Positions 30,081-40,426 of a stretch of DNA of 64,000 nt are shown here, in pieces. Each line of letters opens with the position of its first letter. Positions within the stretch are counted from its first letter, which is position 1. Made by a program: the position numbers and the translations under genes. The notes under the pieces were generated by a model. The model saw nothing but the letters and a program-made list of their open reading frames with translations, was not told where the DNA came from and did not search any database. Origin of the DNA: Eutrophomonas brisbanensis. GTDB taxonomy: Bacteria; Pseudomonadota; Gammaproteobacteria; Burkholderiales; Eutrophovitaceae. The stretch is taken from contig JAYQIQ010000004.1 in NCBI GenBank assembly GCA_038141705.1, positions 1,054,001-1,118,000 of the forward strand. Reading direction: 5' to 3'.

Positions 30081-31099
30081 ATGAAGCAGAAAAAGCGTGT
30101 TTTGGTGACCGGTCACATGGGCTTCATCGGCGCTTGGAGCGTTTATTATTTTGGCGTAAAGGGTGGAGCGTATATGGATTAGATAACCGTAGTTCCTATG
30201 GTGAGCGCGTTTATGACATTGCCGGTTTAAATACGATGGTTTCTGAAGAGCGAGACTGCGACGTATCCGACCTCGCAAATTGGCAAGATTGGGTCGCGCA
30301 GATCCAGCCTGAATTAATTGTGCACCTAGCCGGTCAAGCTATAGTCCCAAGAGCGTTCAAGCAGCCGTTTCTGACTTATCGCTCTAACGCGCTAGGGACA
30401 CTCGCCGTATTAGAGGCCGCAAGACTGACTGAAAGTGTAAAGGCAGCGGTTTGTATTACGAGTGATAAGGTATATGAAAACCTGGGTGATGGAAGGCCGT
30501 TTTCCGAGACCGACCCACTTGGCGGTGGTGATATTTACAGCGTGTCCAAGTCTAACTCAGAGCTCATAGCCAAGGCATATAACAACGCGCACAGAGCTGG
30601 CCGAATGCTCAATATCCAGACCGTACGTCTAGGTAATGTTGTTGGAGGTGGGGATTGGTCTATCAATCGTTTGATCCCAGACCTAATACATGCGGCGCAA
30701 GGCGACAAGAGTTTCCGTGTCAGATATATGGACGCCACACGCCCCTTTCAGCATGTTAGCGACGTTGTCAAAGGCATAACGAGTATTGCCATGGAGGCAA
30801 TCGATGGCGGCATAACCAGCGGCGAGGCGTGGAACCTTGGGCCAAAAGACGACAGTTTTAGTCGCGTTGGTGACGTAATTGAACTATTCAAGGAATACTA
30901 CCCAGAATTAAGAGTTATTGATGAAGAAAATAAAGTTAAAGAGGATCTAAATTTGAGTGTAAATGTAAGGAAGTACAGCGATCGTTTCTCAGCCCCTCGG
31001 GATAACAGTTTTGATGGGCTACGTCGGGCGATGGATTGGTATCAAGGTTATTACGCTGGTAGGTCTCCCATTGATCTCATGGAAAGAGACCTTTACTGA
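30081..31099 (+). CDS. rfbG: CDP-glucose 4,6-dehydratase (RfbG type)
   Basis: Extended SDR that converts CDP-glucose to CDP-4-keto-6-deoxyglucose, the first step to 3,6-dideoxyhexoses and some other sugars. Start MKQKKRVLVTGHMGFIGAW at ATG 30081; a break near 30145 joins it to GWSVYGLDNRSSYGERV. Then LIVHLAGQAIVPRAF, ITSDKVYENLGDGRPFSE (catalytic S/T-D-K), DIYSVSKSNSEL (YxxxK) and RLGNVVGGGDWSINRLIPD. TSDK-YEN and GGGDW distinguish it from dTDP-glucose dehydratase. No RfbF cytidylyltransferase or RfbH dehydrase was recognised nearby. Confidence 0.85.
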
Positions 31100-31112
31100 A
31101 AGGGTTGTGTGG

Positions 31113-31824
31113 ATGAACCTCTTTGATGAAAAGATTTGCCATTTGACGTTCTCACATGCGGACTGTGCCGATGTATGGAAGCTCTATTTTCCTCAAATGC
31201 GCACCTATTTCTCCGTTGGGATGCCTCACTTTGTGGCGGTTAACCACGCTCACTCAGAACTGCCCGGTGCCATCAAGCCGCTCATTTATGAAGATGAGCG
31301 CCCGTACCCCAAAGATTACTCACGTGCTTAGAGGCGCTCGCAGATTGGGAATTTATATTTTTTGACCACGAGGACATGTTTTTATATGCCGAACCTGACT
31401 ACCAGAAACTTTTGAATTACTACGAGATTATGTGTTCTGGAAAGTTTGACCATATTCGCCTTATCAAGGAGGCGACTGCCAGTATGAACCAGTGCCGACA
31501 TGTCCAACGCTCTACAGCTTTAACATCAAGAAGTCCAAATGGGTGTTCTCCATACAGCCAAGCTTCTGGAGGCGTAGTACTCTGATGGATATATTGAGGG
31601 CTAACCCTAATAACAATATTTGGGAACTTGAAGTCAACAGTCAGAGGGTGGTTCGAAAAATGGATCTTCGAGCTGCATTTTCATACCGATCTGGTAAGCG
31701 AAGAGGACTACATCATTTCGATAATGATATTTATCCGTACGTTGCAACTGCCATTGGTAAAGGTAAATGGAATCTTGGGAGTATGGATTTGAGCTTGAGC
31801 CGCTTCTTAAGCTACATCAAATAG
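31113..31824 (+). CDS. Unrecognised protein beside the nucleotidyltransferase cassette
   Basis: About 240 residues from ATG 31113, with breaks near 31325, 31480 and 31780. The first part reads MNLFDEKICHLTFSHADCADVW, then MRTYFSVGMPHFVAVNHAHSELPG. Corrected later text has EFIFFDHEDMFLYAEPDYQKLLNYYEI, YSFNIKKSKWVFSIQPSFWRRSTL and KRRGLHHFDNDIYPYVATAIGKGKWN. The strand-DHED and the later HFDNDIYPYV-KGKW resemble uncharacterised proteins I recall from capsule loci; the acids suggest a transferase. If the last break is corrected the frame extends to about 31874 and overlaps the next gene. No function is assigned. Confidence 0.55.
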
Positions 31825-31848
31825 ATCCGACTAAGAGGGGTGGTTCTG

Positions 31849-32223
31849 ATGAAACGAATTGTTATCGATCTTGACCACACGCTTTGTTACGCCAAGGGTG
31901 ACTATCCGAACGCTCGTCCAAATCGCGCTGTTATTGAAAAATTGCGGGAATATCGTGCGCTTGGGTTCGAGATTGTGATTTTTACGAGCCGTAATATGAG
32001 AACTTATGAGGGCAATATCGGTAAAATAAATGTTCACACTGTGCCTGTGATTCTCGATTGGCTTAGCCGGAATCAGGTTGAATTTGATGAGGTGGTCGTC
32101 GGGAAGCCATGGTGTGGAAAAGATGGGTTCTATGTTGATGATCGGGCACTTAGGCCTGACGAGTTTGCGCGGATGACGCCTGAAGAGGCTGCCCGAACTA
32201 TTAGCGCCAACAGTGAAAAATGA
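31849..32223 (+). CDS. HAD-type phosphatase of capsule biosynthesis type
   Basis: 124 residues. MKRIVIDLDHTLC at the start holds HAD motif I (DxD); ATG 31849 gives this start, GTG 31840 would add three residues. IVIFTSRNMRT is motif II with the threonine/serine, VGKPWCGKDGFYVDDRAL supplies the motif III lysine and motif IV DD. This short form without a cap occurs in capsule gene clusters and is thought to dephosphorylate a small precursor. Its stop overlaps the ATG of the next gene (ATGA), implying coupled translation with the nucleotidyltransferase-kinase. Confidence 0.78.
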   Translation: MKRIVIDLDHTLCYAKGDYPNARPNRAVIEKLREYRALGFEIVIFTSRNMRTYEGNIGKINVHTVPVILDWLSRNQVEFDEVVVGKPWCGKDGFYVDDRALRPDEFARMTPEEAARTISANSEK

Positions 32224-33774
32224 TTGTCATCCTCTCGGCACAGTACGTGGGAGAAAGTCTACGAGCAGAGGTTGGTGATCTTCCGGTGAGTTTTGTTCCT
32301 CTGGCTAACCGCCGCCTTTATAACTATCAGGTACAGGTCTTCCGATCGATTTTCCCAACCCGCCCGATTCTCATAACTTTGCCAGAAAATTTTAGTGTCT
32401 CCGATGCAGAACGCGCATGGATGGGTCAGCATGCAGTCGAACCGGTAGAAGTGAAAGGGTTCTCGAGTGTTGAAGAGGAGTTGGCTGAGGTTTTGTCTAA
32501 GCATTGCCCTGAGGGGCGGGAGGTGGCGTTTTTGTTCGGTGGTTGCTTACCGCTCGAGATTCCGCAGGAGCCTGACGTGATCGGTCTCTTTGAAACTGAC
32601 CTAGAGCCAGAGTTACCCGTCGAGGATTTTGGAGTAGAAAAGGACGTTGTCTGGGCTGGTGTCTTTTCCGTTTCGCGACCCGGCCTTTTTTGCAACCTGT
32701 CTGGGAAACGAAAATGGGGATTATTTTCGTGCTGTGAAGCTATACTCATTCAAGCAGAAAGTTTCACATTTGAATATCGATCGATGTTTCATTCTGACGA
32801 ATTCAACTTGCTACTTCCAAGCGCGTTCTTCCTTTACTACAGAGAGAGCATTTAACCGACTAAAGATTGATCATAATGTGCTGAGGAAATTCAGCAGTAA
32901 TAAACAGAAAATTCAAGCAGAGGCTCACTGGTTCGATCGCACTCCAGCTCCAATGCGGAAATTTATGCCACAGTACTTAGGGGGAAGGTATTGAGGATGG
33001 CGCCTATTTTTATTCAATCGAGTATCTAGGTGCGATCCCACTCAACGAAATATTTGTATTTGGACGCCACACGGTTATTTTTTGGGAGCGTGTCTTCATG
33101 AAAATCTCCAGTTTTCTTGATACCGCGCGGTCTTTGAATCAGTTGCGTTGTACGAAAGGCGCTAGGAATGAGGCGCTTTTCGTTCGGAAGACGCAGGCGG
33201 CTCGAGGAATTTATTCAGCAGACTGGTTTTGATGCAGACGCTGACTTGATACTTAATGGAATGCATGTTCCCAGCCTAAGACAGATCTTGGTAGATTCGG
33301 CGAGACACCTTGCGACGCTCGTGGATGTTCCCGCTTTTATTCATGGCGATCTGTGCTTTAGTAACATGCTTTATGACTCGCGGATGCGGGGCATTAAAGT
33401 GATTGATCCACGTGGTGTTGACGAAGACGGCCAGAGGATGATCTACGGTAGTCAGTTATATGACGTGGCTAAGCTTGCCCATTCTGTCCTGGGGCTTTAC
33501 GATCACATTTTGGCGGGGCAGTACGCGCTTTCTGTTGATGGTCAACATTTTTTCTTTTCAAATATTTGGTGCGGATGATGTGGGCGAAATTCAGGCTGCG
33601 TTTAAACGACACGTCTTCTTGCCGGGGGTGAGCGTAGAGGAAATCGAAAAAACTCTTCCACTCCTTTTTATAGCTATGTTGCCACTTCACTCAGATTCAG
33701 TTGACCGCCAAATGGCTTTGCTCGCGAATGCGATAAGGCTATACACTGACGTATTTATTGAGAGGTTGAGCTGA
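32220..33774 (+). CDS. Fusion of nucleotidyltransferase-like and aminoglycoside-phosphotransferase-like kinase domains
   Basis: About 515 residues after joining breaks near 32670, 32993, 33165 and 33565. The N-terminal half starts MIVILSAQYVGESLRAEVG and has VPLANRRLYNYQVQVF, similar to the product-ordering part of nucleotidyltransferases but lacking the usual G-x-G-x-R loop. The C-terminal half (from about 33150) has FIHGDLCFSNMLYD, the Brenner catalytic motif of APH/choline-kinase-like enzymes, and IKVIDPRGVDEDG, the metal-binding D-x-R-G. The pair suggests sequential phosphorylation and nucleotide activation of a small molecule, as in the LicA/LicC logic for choline. The substrate is not known. 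Coupled to the HAD gene upstream and, by 1 base, to a second nucleotidyltransferase. Confidence 0.72.
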
Positions 33775-33775
33775 A

Positions 33776-34515
33776 TTGTTTGTTTTTCCAATGCTGGGTC
33801 GCTCCAGTAGATTCTTTAACGCTGGGTACTCTGTACCAAAATATAAACTTCCTCTGGGTGTAAAAGAGGAGATCGTATTTGATCATGTCCTCGGCTCGTT
33901 CTGGCGTTACTTCGGTACAGACCTTTTTGTTCTGCTATGTCGAGCTGACTCAGATGATCGGGATTTTTTGATTAGGCGTATGTGGAATTTGGGCGTACGG
34001 CGGTTCGAAGTTATCGAGCATGCGGGTGAGACTGGTGGTCAAGCCGAATCTGTAGAGCTATCGCTCGGGTGTGCACCGGATGATGAGGAGCTGTTTATTT
34101 TTAACATTGACACATTGTTGTACAACTTTGCTAAAGATGACCTGCGAGGGAACCTCGCTGGATACCTGAGGTTTTCAAAGGCGATGGTTCGCATTGGTCT
34201 TTCGTTGAGCCGAGCGTAGTTGAGCCAGGCCGAGCCTCGCGTGTCGTAGAGAAGGAGCGTATCTCAGAGCTGTGCTCGAATGGGCTGTATTACTTTGCTA
34301 ATGTGCGGACCTTTGCAAATGCTCTTAATGCATACCGAGAGAAACATGGGGGCAGCAAGGCCGAGTTGTATGTAGCGCCACTGTATAATGAACTTATTGA
34401 GCGTGGGATGCCCGTTGGATACAAGCTGATATCGTCGAATGAGATCGGCTTCTGTGGGGTGCCAGAGGAGTATGTCTCACTTGAGCGTACCCTGAAGACT
34501 CATGTTCAGGGTTGA
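33776..34515 (+). CDS. Sugar-phosphate nucleotidyltransferase family protein
   Basis: About 246 residues from TTG 33776. LFVFPMLGRSSRFFNAGYSVPKYKLPLG is the nucleotide-binding loop (G-x-S-S-R-F) with the PK of the second motif. FGTDLFVLLCRADSDD and ETGGQAESVELSLG follow; ELFIFNIDTLLYN carries the metal-site D in N-x-D. After a break near 34180 it continues GSHWSFVEPS and RVVEKERISELCSNGLYYF. The family activates sugar or polyol phosphates with UTP, CTP or GTP. It may serve the cassette with 31849-33774 or activate glucose with CTP for the CDP-glucose dehydratase; both are inference. Confidence 0.78.
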
Positions 34516-34596
34516 TTCCCGATTTCAATTCGAATGGTTCTGTTTCTGCTTTAGTTAGAGCGAACCACGATCTTTCCGATAGATTAGATTGAATCC

Positions 34597-36324
34597 ATGC
34601 GGATTAAAAAATTATTCAACAACATATACTGGGACATATTCGCGCTTCTGAATTTAAAATTGAGACGCCGGTTTATGTGGACTATCGTCTTCGCGAGTAT
34701 ATCTGGACTTCTGGAAATTTTGTCCTTGGGTGCGTTTTTGGGTGTTTTCAAGCTGGGGTTGGGGAGATCTGGAATCTCTAGGTCAACAATTCGAGCATCT
34801 CTCTCCGTTTATCCACTCGATTTCTCTTGAATCGCTTCTGTTCTTAGCTTTGTTATTGCTCTGTATTAAGGCTCTATTTTCGTTAATCAGTTCTAAGTAT
34901 ATCTACAAGACTTCTACCTCATCTCGTCTTTTTTTACAAAAATTATTGTTTGGTAGATGGATAGGAAGCACAAGTTTTGCATCCGATCGGGCGGGGGCGG
35001 CCATATGGATTCGCAGAGTTCTCAGCGACCTTAACTTAGTCGAAGCAAGGTTTTTTGTATCTGTTCTCACCGTGACTTCAGAGGCGCTCCCATTGCGATG
35101 GTTTGCGTCGCATTAATACTAATAGACCCTATTGCATTCTCAGCCGCTCTTTTTGTTTTTATCTTTATCTGGGGTGCTGGTATTTCAACTTACCCAGAAG
35201 GATATCGAGCGTTATGGATCAGAGCAGTTGGCTACTGAAAAAAAAAAGTCATTGACCTTCTTCAATCTGTATATGGTGGGCGTAAAGAAATTCGACTTTA
35301 CTCAGTCGAGGCATCTATCGAGAGACAATTTCACAATTTGGTAGATTTTATGAGGAAAGTGTCGATATCAAATGCGGTGGCAGCTGTCCTACCAAGATTT
35401 TTTTGGAGGTTTCAGTTGTATTCGCATTAGGAGTGATGCTTGTCGTAGGAATGGACGGGTAAAAGCACTTTGGATGTCTTTGTACAGGCTGCGTTACTCG
35501 CGACTGCAGGTTTTCGCCTAATGCCTTCCGCAAATAAGGTGGTCGTGCATTTCCAGGCTTGTAAGTACTCGAGTGCTGCTATCCAGAGTACATTGTCAGC
35601 GGTCCACTCTCTCGATCAAGTGCCTATTTCAGCATCATTTGAAAGAAAACCAACAAAAAGATTGATAGCATAGAGGTTCGATGCGTATCTCACTCATTCA
35701 ATGGCAAGGCGATTTTTGATGAAGTTTCAGCTAAGTTTGTCAGGGGTGACTTCGTTGGTATTGTGGGAGCGTCAGGATCTGGGAAAAGTACTTTTTTAAA
35801 CATTGTTTTGGGTTTCATCGTACCTGATTCGGGCTCCGTACTCGTTAATAATGCCCCTGCGGGAGCGAGAGGTAATTTGTGGTCGCAAAGTGTCGGTTAC
35901 GTCCCGCAGGAGCCGTATCTTTCAGACGATACGCTTGTCAACAATGTTTTATTTGGCTTAGAAAATCGTAATGATAATCGGTTGGACGCACAAGAATTGT
36001 TGTTGCGTTTGGGATTTAGCTCAAACCAAGTCTCATCGAGCTCACCGCTTGGATATGGGGGCGGGGGCATTATCTGGTGGGGAGCGCCAACGCGTCGCAA
36101 TCGTAAGATCTCTTCTAAGAGATCCAGAAATTCTTATACTGGACGAAGCGACGAGCGCCCTCGATGCTCGAACGCAAAATCTAGTCATGCAGATTATTGC
36201 GGAGCACATGTGTGATCGTTTAGTGCTAATGATTACTCATCGAGAGGAGACTCTCAAGTTTTGCAACAAAATCCTGAAGTTTCCTGAAGGCCATCTGAAC
36301 TTAAAGGTGGGTACACATGCCTAG
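34597..36324 (+). CDS. ABC transporter, membrane domain fused to ATPase (PglK/MsbA-like flippase)
   Basis: About 575 residues after several frame breaks (about 34745, 35090, 35250, 35440, 35665, 36050). The N-terminal half is membrane-spanning, starting KLFNNIYWDIFALLNLKLRRR and with helices near SLESLLFLALLLLCIKALF. The ATPase half has Walker A GASGSGKST, Q-loop in SVGYVPQEPYLSD, signature LSGGERQR, Walker B ILILDEATSALD and the H-loop ITHR. A fused half-transporter in a glycan cluster without Wzx is the layout of PglK, which flips lipid-linked oligosaccharides. The substrate is presumably the und-PP-glycan made by this locus. Confidence 0.84.
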
Positions 36325-37342
36325 GTTGTTTATTAATGCAACCAATATTCACCATGGTGGTGGTTCGGTATTATTGAGGGCTCTACTTCGATCTGTCCCG
36401 CCGGTTGATGAGGTGGTAGTCCAGGTCGATGCCAGAATGTGCTTACCTAAGGATACGCCAAAGAACATTCGCTTCTTGAGTATAAAGCCGACATTGTCCG
36501 CGAGACTTGCGGCGGAGATCAGGCTCAATAGAATGACCTCTACTAATGATCGTATACTTTGTTTTGGTAACTTACCGCCGCTATTTAGAACGCGCGGAAG
36601 GATTTCGGTGTTCCTGCAGAATCGATATCTCGTAGATTATGGAGCACCCTTGAGCGCGTTTTCGCCTAAGATGAAATTGAAACTTTGGTTGGAACGCGCA
36701 TGGCTTTATTGGTTTCGTTTTAATGCTAGTGACTATATCGTCCAGACACCATCCATGAGGAAACTGACTGAGGACCGACTTGGTGTTCCAGTGGTCTGTG
36801 TACCGTTTATTCCTACCGCAGTCGAAGGGTTGAGAACGAGGGGAGAGCGTAAGTTCGACTTTCTGTATGTTGCATCTGGCGAGCCCCACAAGAATCATTC
36901 GTTACTTCTCGATGCCTGGATACTGTTGGCACAAGAGGGAGTTTTTCCGTCGCTTGCTCTGACCATTTCATTAGATTCAGCCCCGGAGCTATGTGCGCGC
37001 ATATCGCAAGCGGTCGATAGGCATGGCTTGAGTATCCAAAACCTTGGGAGTTCTCCAACATAATCGTTTGCAAGACGTTTACAGTATGTCGGGGGCGTTG
37101 ATTTATCCATCTAAATTTGAGTCATTTGGATTACCTCTCGCCGTGTCAAAATAATTTACCTGTTCTGGCATCGGAGCTCGACTTTAGAGAGATATTCTTG
37201 ACCCAGATGAAACATTTGATCCGAGCTCGGCGGTCTCGATAGCCCGCGCTGTGAAGCGTTTTCTTGGGGTTCGGCAGCCCCCTTAGAGGTTAGCCATGCG
37301 CGAGCATTTTACGAGCGTGTATGGGGTGAGGAGTTGTATTGA
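36317..37342 (+). CDS. Glycosyltransferase, family 4
   Basis: About 342 residues, ATG overlapping the ABC stop by 8 bases. Start MPRLFINATNIHHGGGSVLLRALL with the glycine loop, then RILCFGNLPPLF and ISVFLQNRYLVDY. The donor domain includes FDFLYVASGEPHKNHSLLLDAW and, after breaks near 37055, 37150, 37190 and 37285, the conserved YPSKFESFGLPLA with the E-x-x-x-x-x-x-E-like pair and LDPDETFDPSSAVSIARAV. Typical retaining GT4. Specificity unknown. Confidence 0.82.
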
Positions 37343-38560
37343 GAGCCCTAGTCTTGAGTCAATACTTCTGGCCGGAGAATTTTCGTATTAACGAGCTGGT
37401 CACGGCATTGGATGCGAAAGGTATTGGGGTTGAGGTGCTCACGGGAAAACCAACTATCCCAGCGGCATAGTCAGTGATGGATTCCGAGTTGGGTTTATCT
37501 CGTGAATTCTTCAACGGAGTGGAGGTCCATCGTGTACCCTTGATACCAAGAGGAAAGAGTTCTTTTCAGCTCCTACTAAACTATTTGTCGTTTATTTGTT
37601 CGTCACTAATTTTTGGCACATGGAGTCTTCGAAAGCGGCAGTTTGATATTGTTTTTATCTTTGCTCCATCTCCAATCCCTGCAGGCCATAGCAGGAATTT
37701 GGTTCGGTTGGATTAAGAAATGCCCTACCGTTCTATGGGTGCAGGACTTATGGCCTGATAGTCTGTCCGCGACCGGCCGAGTGACTTGCCCTTTGTGCTG
37801 AAAGCTGTTGGACGTATCGTTGGGTGGATCTACAAAAAAGTAGACTTGCTTCTGGTACAGTCGCCGGGGTTCATTTCCAAGGTCAGCTCGCGCGCGGGTA
37901 AAACCCCGATAGTTTACTACCCGAACTTTTTTATCAACGAGGCCCCAGGCAGTCCAACTGAATCAACTTTTTATTCGTTCCTTGACTGCGACTTCCTGTC
38001 GTTTTTGCGGAAATCTTGGAGCTGCGCAGTCTTTAGAGGTGATGCTTGAAGCGGCAGCGCTCCTGAAAAATATCGAGGGAATTCGTTTCGTTATTATTGG
38101 CGATGGTAGTCGGCGTGATTGGTTGGTCGACCAGACAGAAAAGCGTGGTTTGAATAACGTTATTTTCCCAGGTAGTTATCCGATTGAGGCCATGCCAGCT
38201 TTGTTAGCGAGAGCCGCTGTTCTGCTTGTAACCCTTGCCGACAAAGAGATTTTTCGCTTGACCATTCCAAGCAAGATTCAGGCATATTTAGCAGCGGGGC
38301 GTCCTATCGTTGCTTGCTTGAGTGGTGCCGGGGCGGATATCGTTCGGGAGTCGGGGGGCGGGCTTGACAGTACTCGCAGAGGATGCGCGTGGTCTTGCAG
38401 ATGCTGTTGAGGCACTATACCGGAGCCCTGAAGGTGAAAGGGCAGAGATGGGATTGAGGGGACGTAAATATTTTGAAAAAATTTTTCCCAGGAAAAATTG
38501 GTAGACGAGCTGATTGGGTATTTCAATCAGATAGCGAGTCAACAAGGTAGAGAACGATGA
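37339..38560 (+). CDS. Glycosyltransferase family 4 (WbuB/FnlC-neighbour type)
   Basis: About 405 residues from a TTG that overlaps the previous stop. LRALVLSQYFWPENFRINELV is the N-terminus of WbuB/WcaI-like enzymes that add 6-deoxy-HexNAc sugars. Then FAPSPI, LWVQDLWPDSLSATGRLP, VQSPGFISKV and, in the donor domain, GNLGAAQSLEVMLEAAALL and TIPSKIQAYLAAGRPIVA. Breaks lie near 37470, 37680, 37780, 37995, 38360 and 38490. It directly precedes the three genes for UDP-L-6-deoxyhexosamine and is the likely transferase for that sugar. Confidence 0.83.
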
Positions 38561-39403
38561 GAATTTTGATACTCGGTGCTAACGGCATGCTGGGTAATGC
38601 TATGTTACGAGTAATGAGCGGTCTGGAAAATTGGAACGTTTTCGGTACGGTACGGTCCCCCAATCCTGCGCTAAAAGCATTGGCTCCTAAAGTTCAACTT
38701 CTAGAGGGGAGTTTACATGGACGAACCCGACACACTGGAGGCTGCGTTTGCTCAGAGCCGTCCGCAGGTGGTTATTAACTGCGTTGGCTTGGTAAAGCAG
38801 TTATCGTCTGTAAACGACCCTTTAGAGAGCATCCCTATCAACGCTGCTGCCGCACAGATTGGCGAGATTGTGCGAGTCAGCGTCCGCAAGACTGTTACAT
38901 ATCAGTACCGACTGCGTTTTTTCTGGTGAGAGGGGCAACTATAGTGAATTGGATAAACCAGATGCTGAAGATCTATACGGTCGTTCAAAGCTGCTTGGGG
39001 AGGTTAGCTATCCGCATGCGGTCACATTAAGAACTTCGATCATTGGGCATGAGCTTAATAGCCGTCACGGATTGCTAGAGTGGTTCCTGTCACAGAACGG
39101 CCGTGTAACCGGTTACTCCAGGGCTGTGTTCTCTGGCTTGCCTACTTGTGAATTGGCTCGGGTAGTCCGTGAATATGTAGTCCCCAATAATGACCTGAAC
39201 GGGATTTATCATGTGGCGGCTGAGCCTATCTCGAAGTACGATCTGCTACAGATGATTAACCTTGCATGAAAAAGGACTTGAAATTGATCTCGACGAAGTT
39301 GTGAAGATCAATCGATCGCTAAACGCGACTCGATTTCACCATGCCACCGGGTATCGGCCCTAAATGGACAGAATTAATTGCGCGAATGCGCGAGTTTCGG
39401 TAG
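38557..39403 (+). CDS. RmlD-like sugar-nucleotide reductase (L-QuiNAc/L-FucNAc pathway)
   Basis: About 282 residues, ATG overlapping the GT stop (ATGA). MRILILGANGMLGNAML is the Rossmann start; VVINCVGLVKQL, LLHISTDCVFSGERGNYSE and DLYGRSKLLGEV (YxxxK) match dTDP-4-dehydrorhamnose reductases. Breaks lie near 38712, 38905, 39265 and 39360; the corrected end is WTELIARMREFR. Its position between the WbuB-like transferase and the UDP-GlcNAc 5-inverting dehydratase, and the RmlD-like length without a cupin tail, are the WbvR pattern for UDP-L-QuiNAc, rather than the longer WbjC of L-FucNAc. Confidence 0.78.
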
Positions 39404-39413
39404 GGAGGAAGCT

Positions 39414-40426
39414 TTGTTCGACAAAAAGATAATCATGATCACCGGGGGTACCGGATCTTTCGGTAAAGCGGTACTAAAGCGTTTCCTGGATACGGAGATC
39501 TCGGAAGTTCGTATTTTCAGTCGAGATGAAAAAAACAGGATGACTTACGCGGTGAACTTAATCACTCTAAATTAAGGTTCTACATTGGTGATGTCAGGGA
39601 TGAAAGTAGCCTTCGCCAAGCTATGAAGGGAGTAAATTATGTGTTTCATGCGGCGGCGCTAAAGCAAGTTCCATCCTGCGAGTTTTACCCAATGGAGGCG
39701 TTACGTACAAATGTTATCGGGACTGATAACGTGTTAACTACCGCAAATGATGCGGGTGCAGAGCGAGTGGTGGTGTTATCCACAGACAAGGCGGTCTATC
39801 CAATCAATGCCATGGGTATTTCTAAGGCGATGGCTGAAAAAGTGATGGTGGCCAAGTCGCGCTTGCAGCGGCCCGGAGATACGGTTTTCTGTGCTACCCG
39901 ATATGGCAACGTGATGGCTTCACGAGGGTCCGTTATCCCGCTGTTCGTTTCCCAACTCAAGGAGGGTCGACCGCTTACAGTTACCGATCCGGATATGACC
40001 CGGTTTCTGATGTCTTTGGATGAGTCTGTGGACTTGGTCTTGTATGCATTTAGCCACGGTAAGCAGGGTGATATTTTTGTTCAAAAATCTCCCGCCTCAA
40101 CTGTCGCAGATATTGCGCAGGCATTGAAAGAGCTGTTTGATCATCCCGAGAGGCCAGTCCAGGTGATTGGTACGCGACATGGTGAGAAACTCTATGAGTC
40201 GCTTATTTCTCGTGAGGAGATGGCTCACGTTACCGATGTAGGTAGTTACTATCGGATCGCTGCAGATAACCGCGATCTAAACTATGCGAAGTACTTTAGC
40301 GAGGGTATTCAGGAGATCTCCTTGTTTGAAGACTACACCTCACACAATACGCAACGATTGGATAAGGACGAGGTGAAGTCTTTGTTATTGGGCTTGGAGT
40401 ATATCAAAGGAGAGCTCGATGCTTAA
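39414..40426 (+). CDS. UDP-GlcNAc 4,6-dehydratase, 5-inverting (WbjB/FnlA/CapE type)
   Basis: SDR that turns UDP-GlcNAc into the 4-keto-6-deoxy L-arabino sugar. TTG 39414 follows a GGGAGGA ribosome site. IIMITGGTGSFGKAVLKRFL, IFSRDEKKQDDLRGEL (after adding one A in the run at 39529-39534), VFHAAALKQVPSCE, STDKAVYPINAMGISKAM with the catalytic TDK and an M-G-x-S-K in place of YxxxK, and RYGNVMASRGSVIPLF are the WbjB blocks. About 337 residues. It is followed with an 8-base overlap by the epimerase. Confidence 0.92.
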
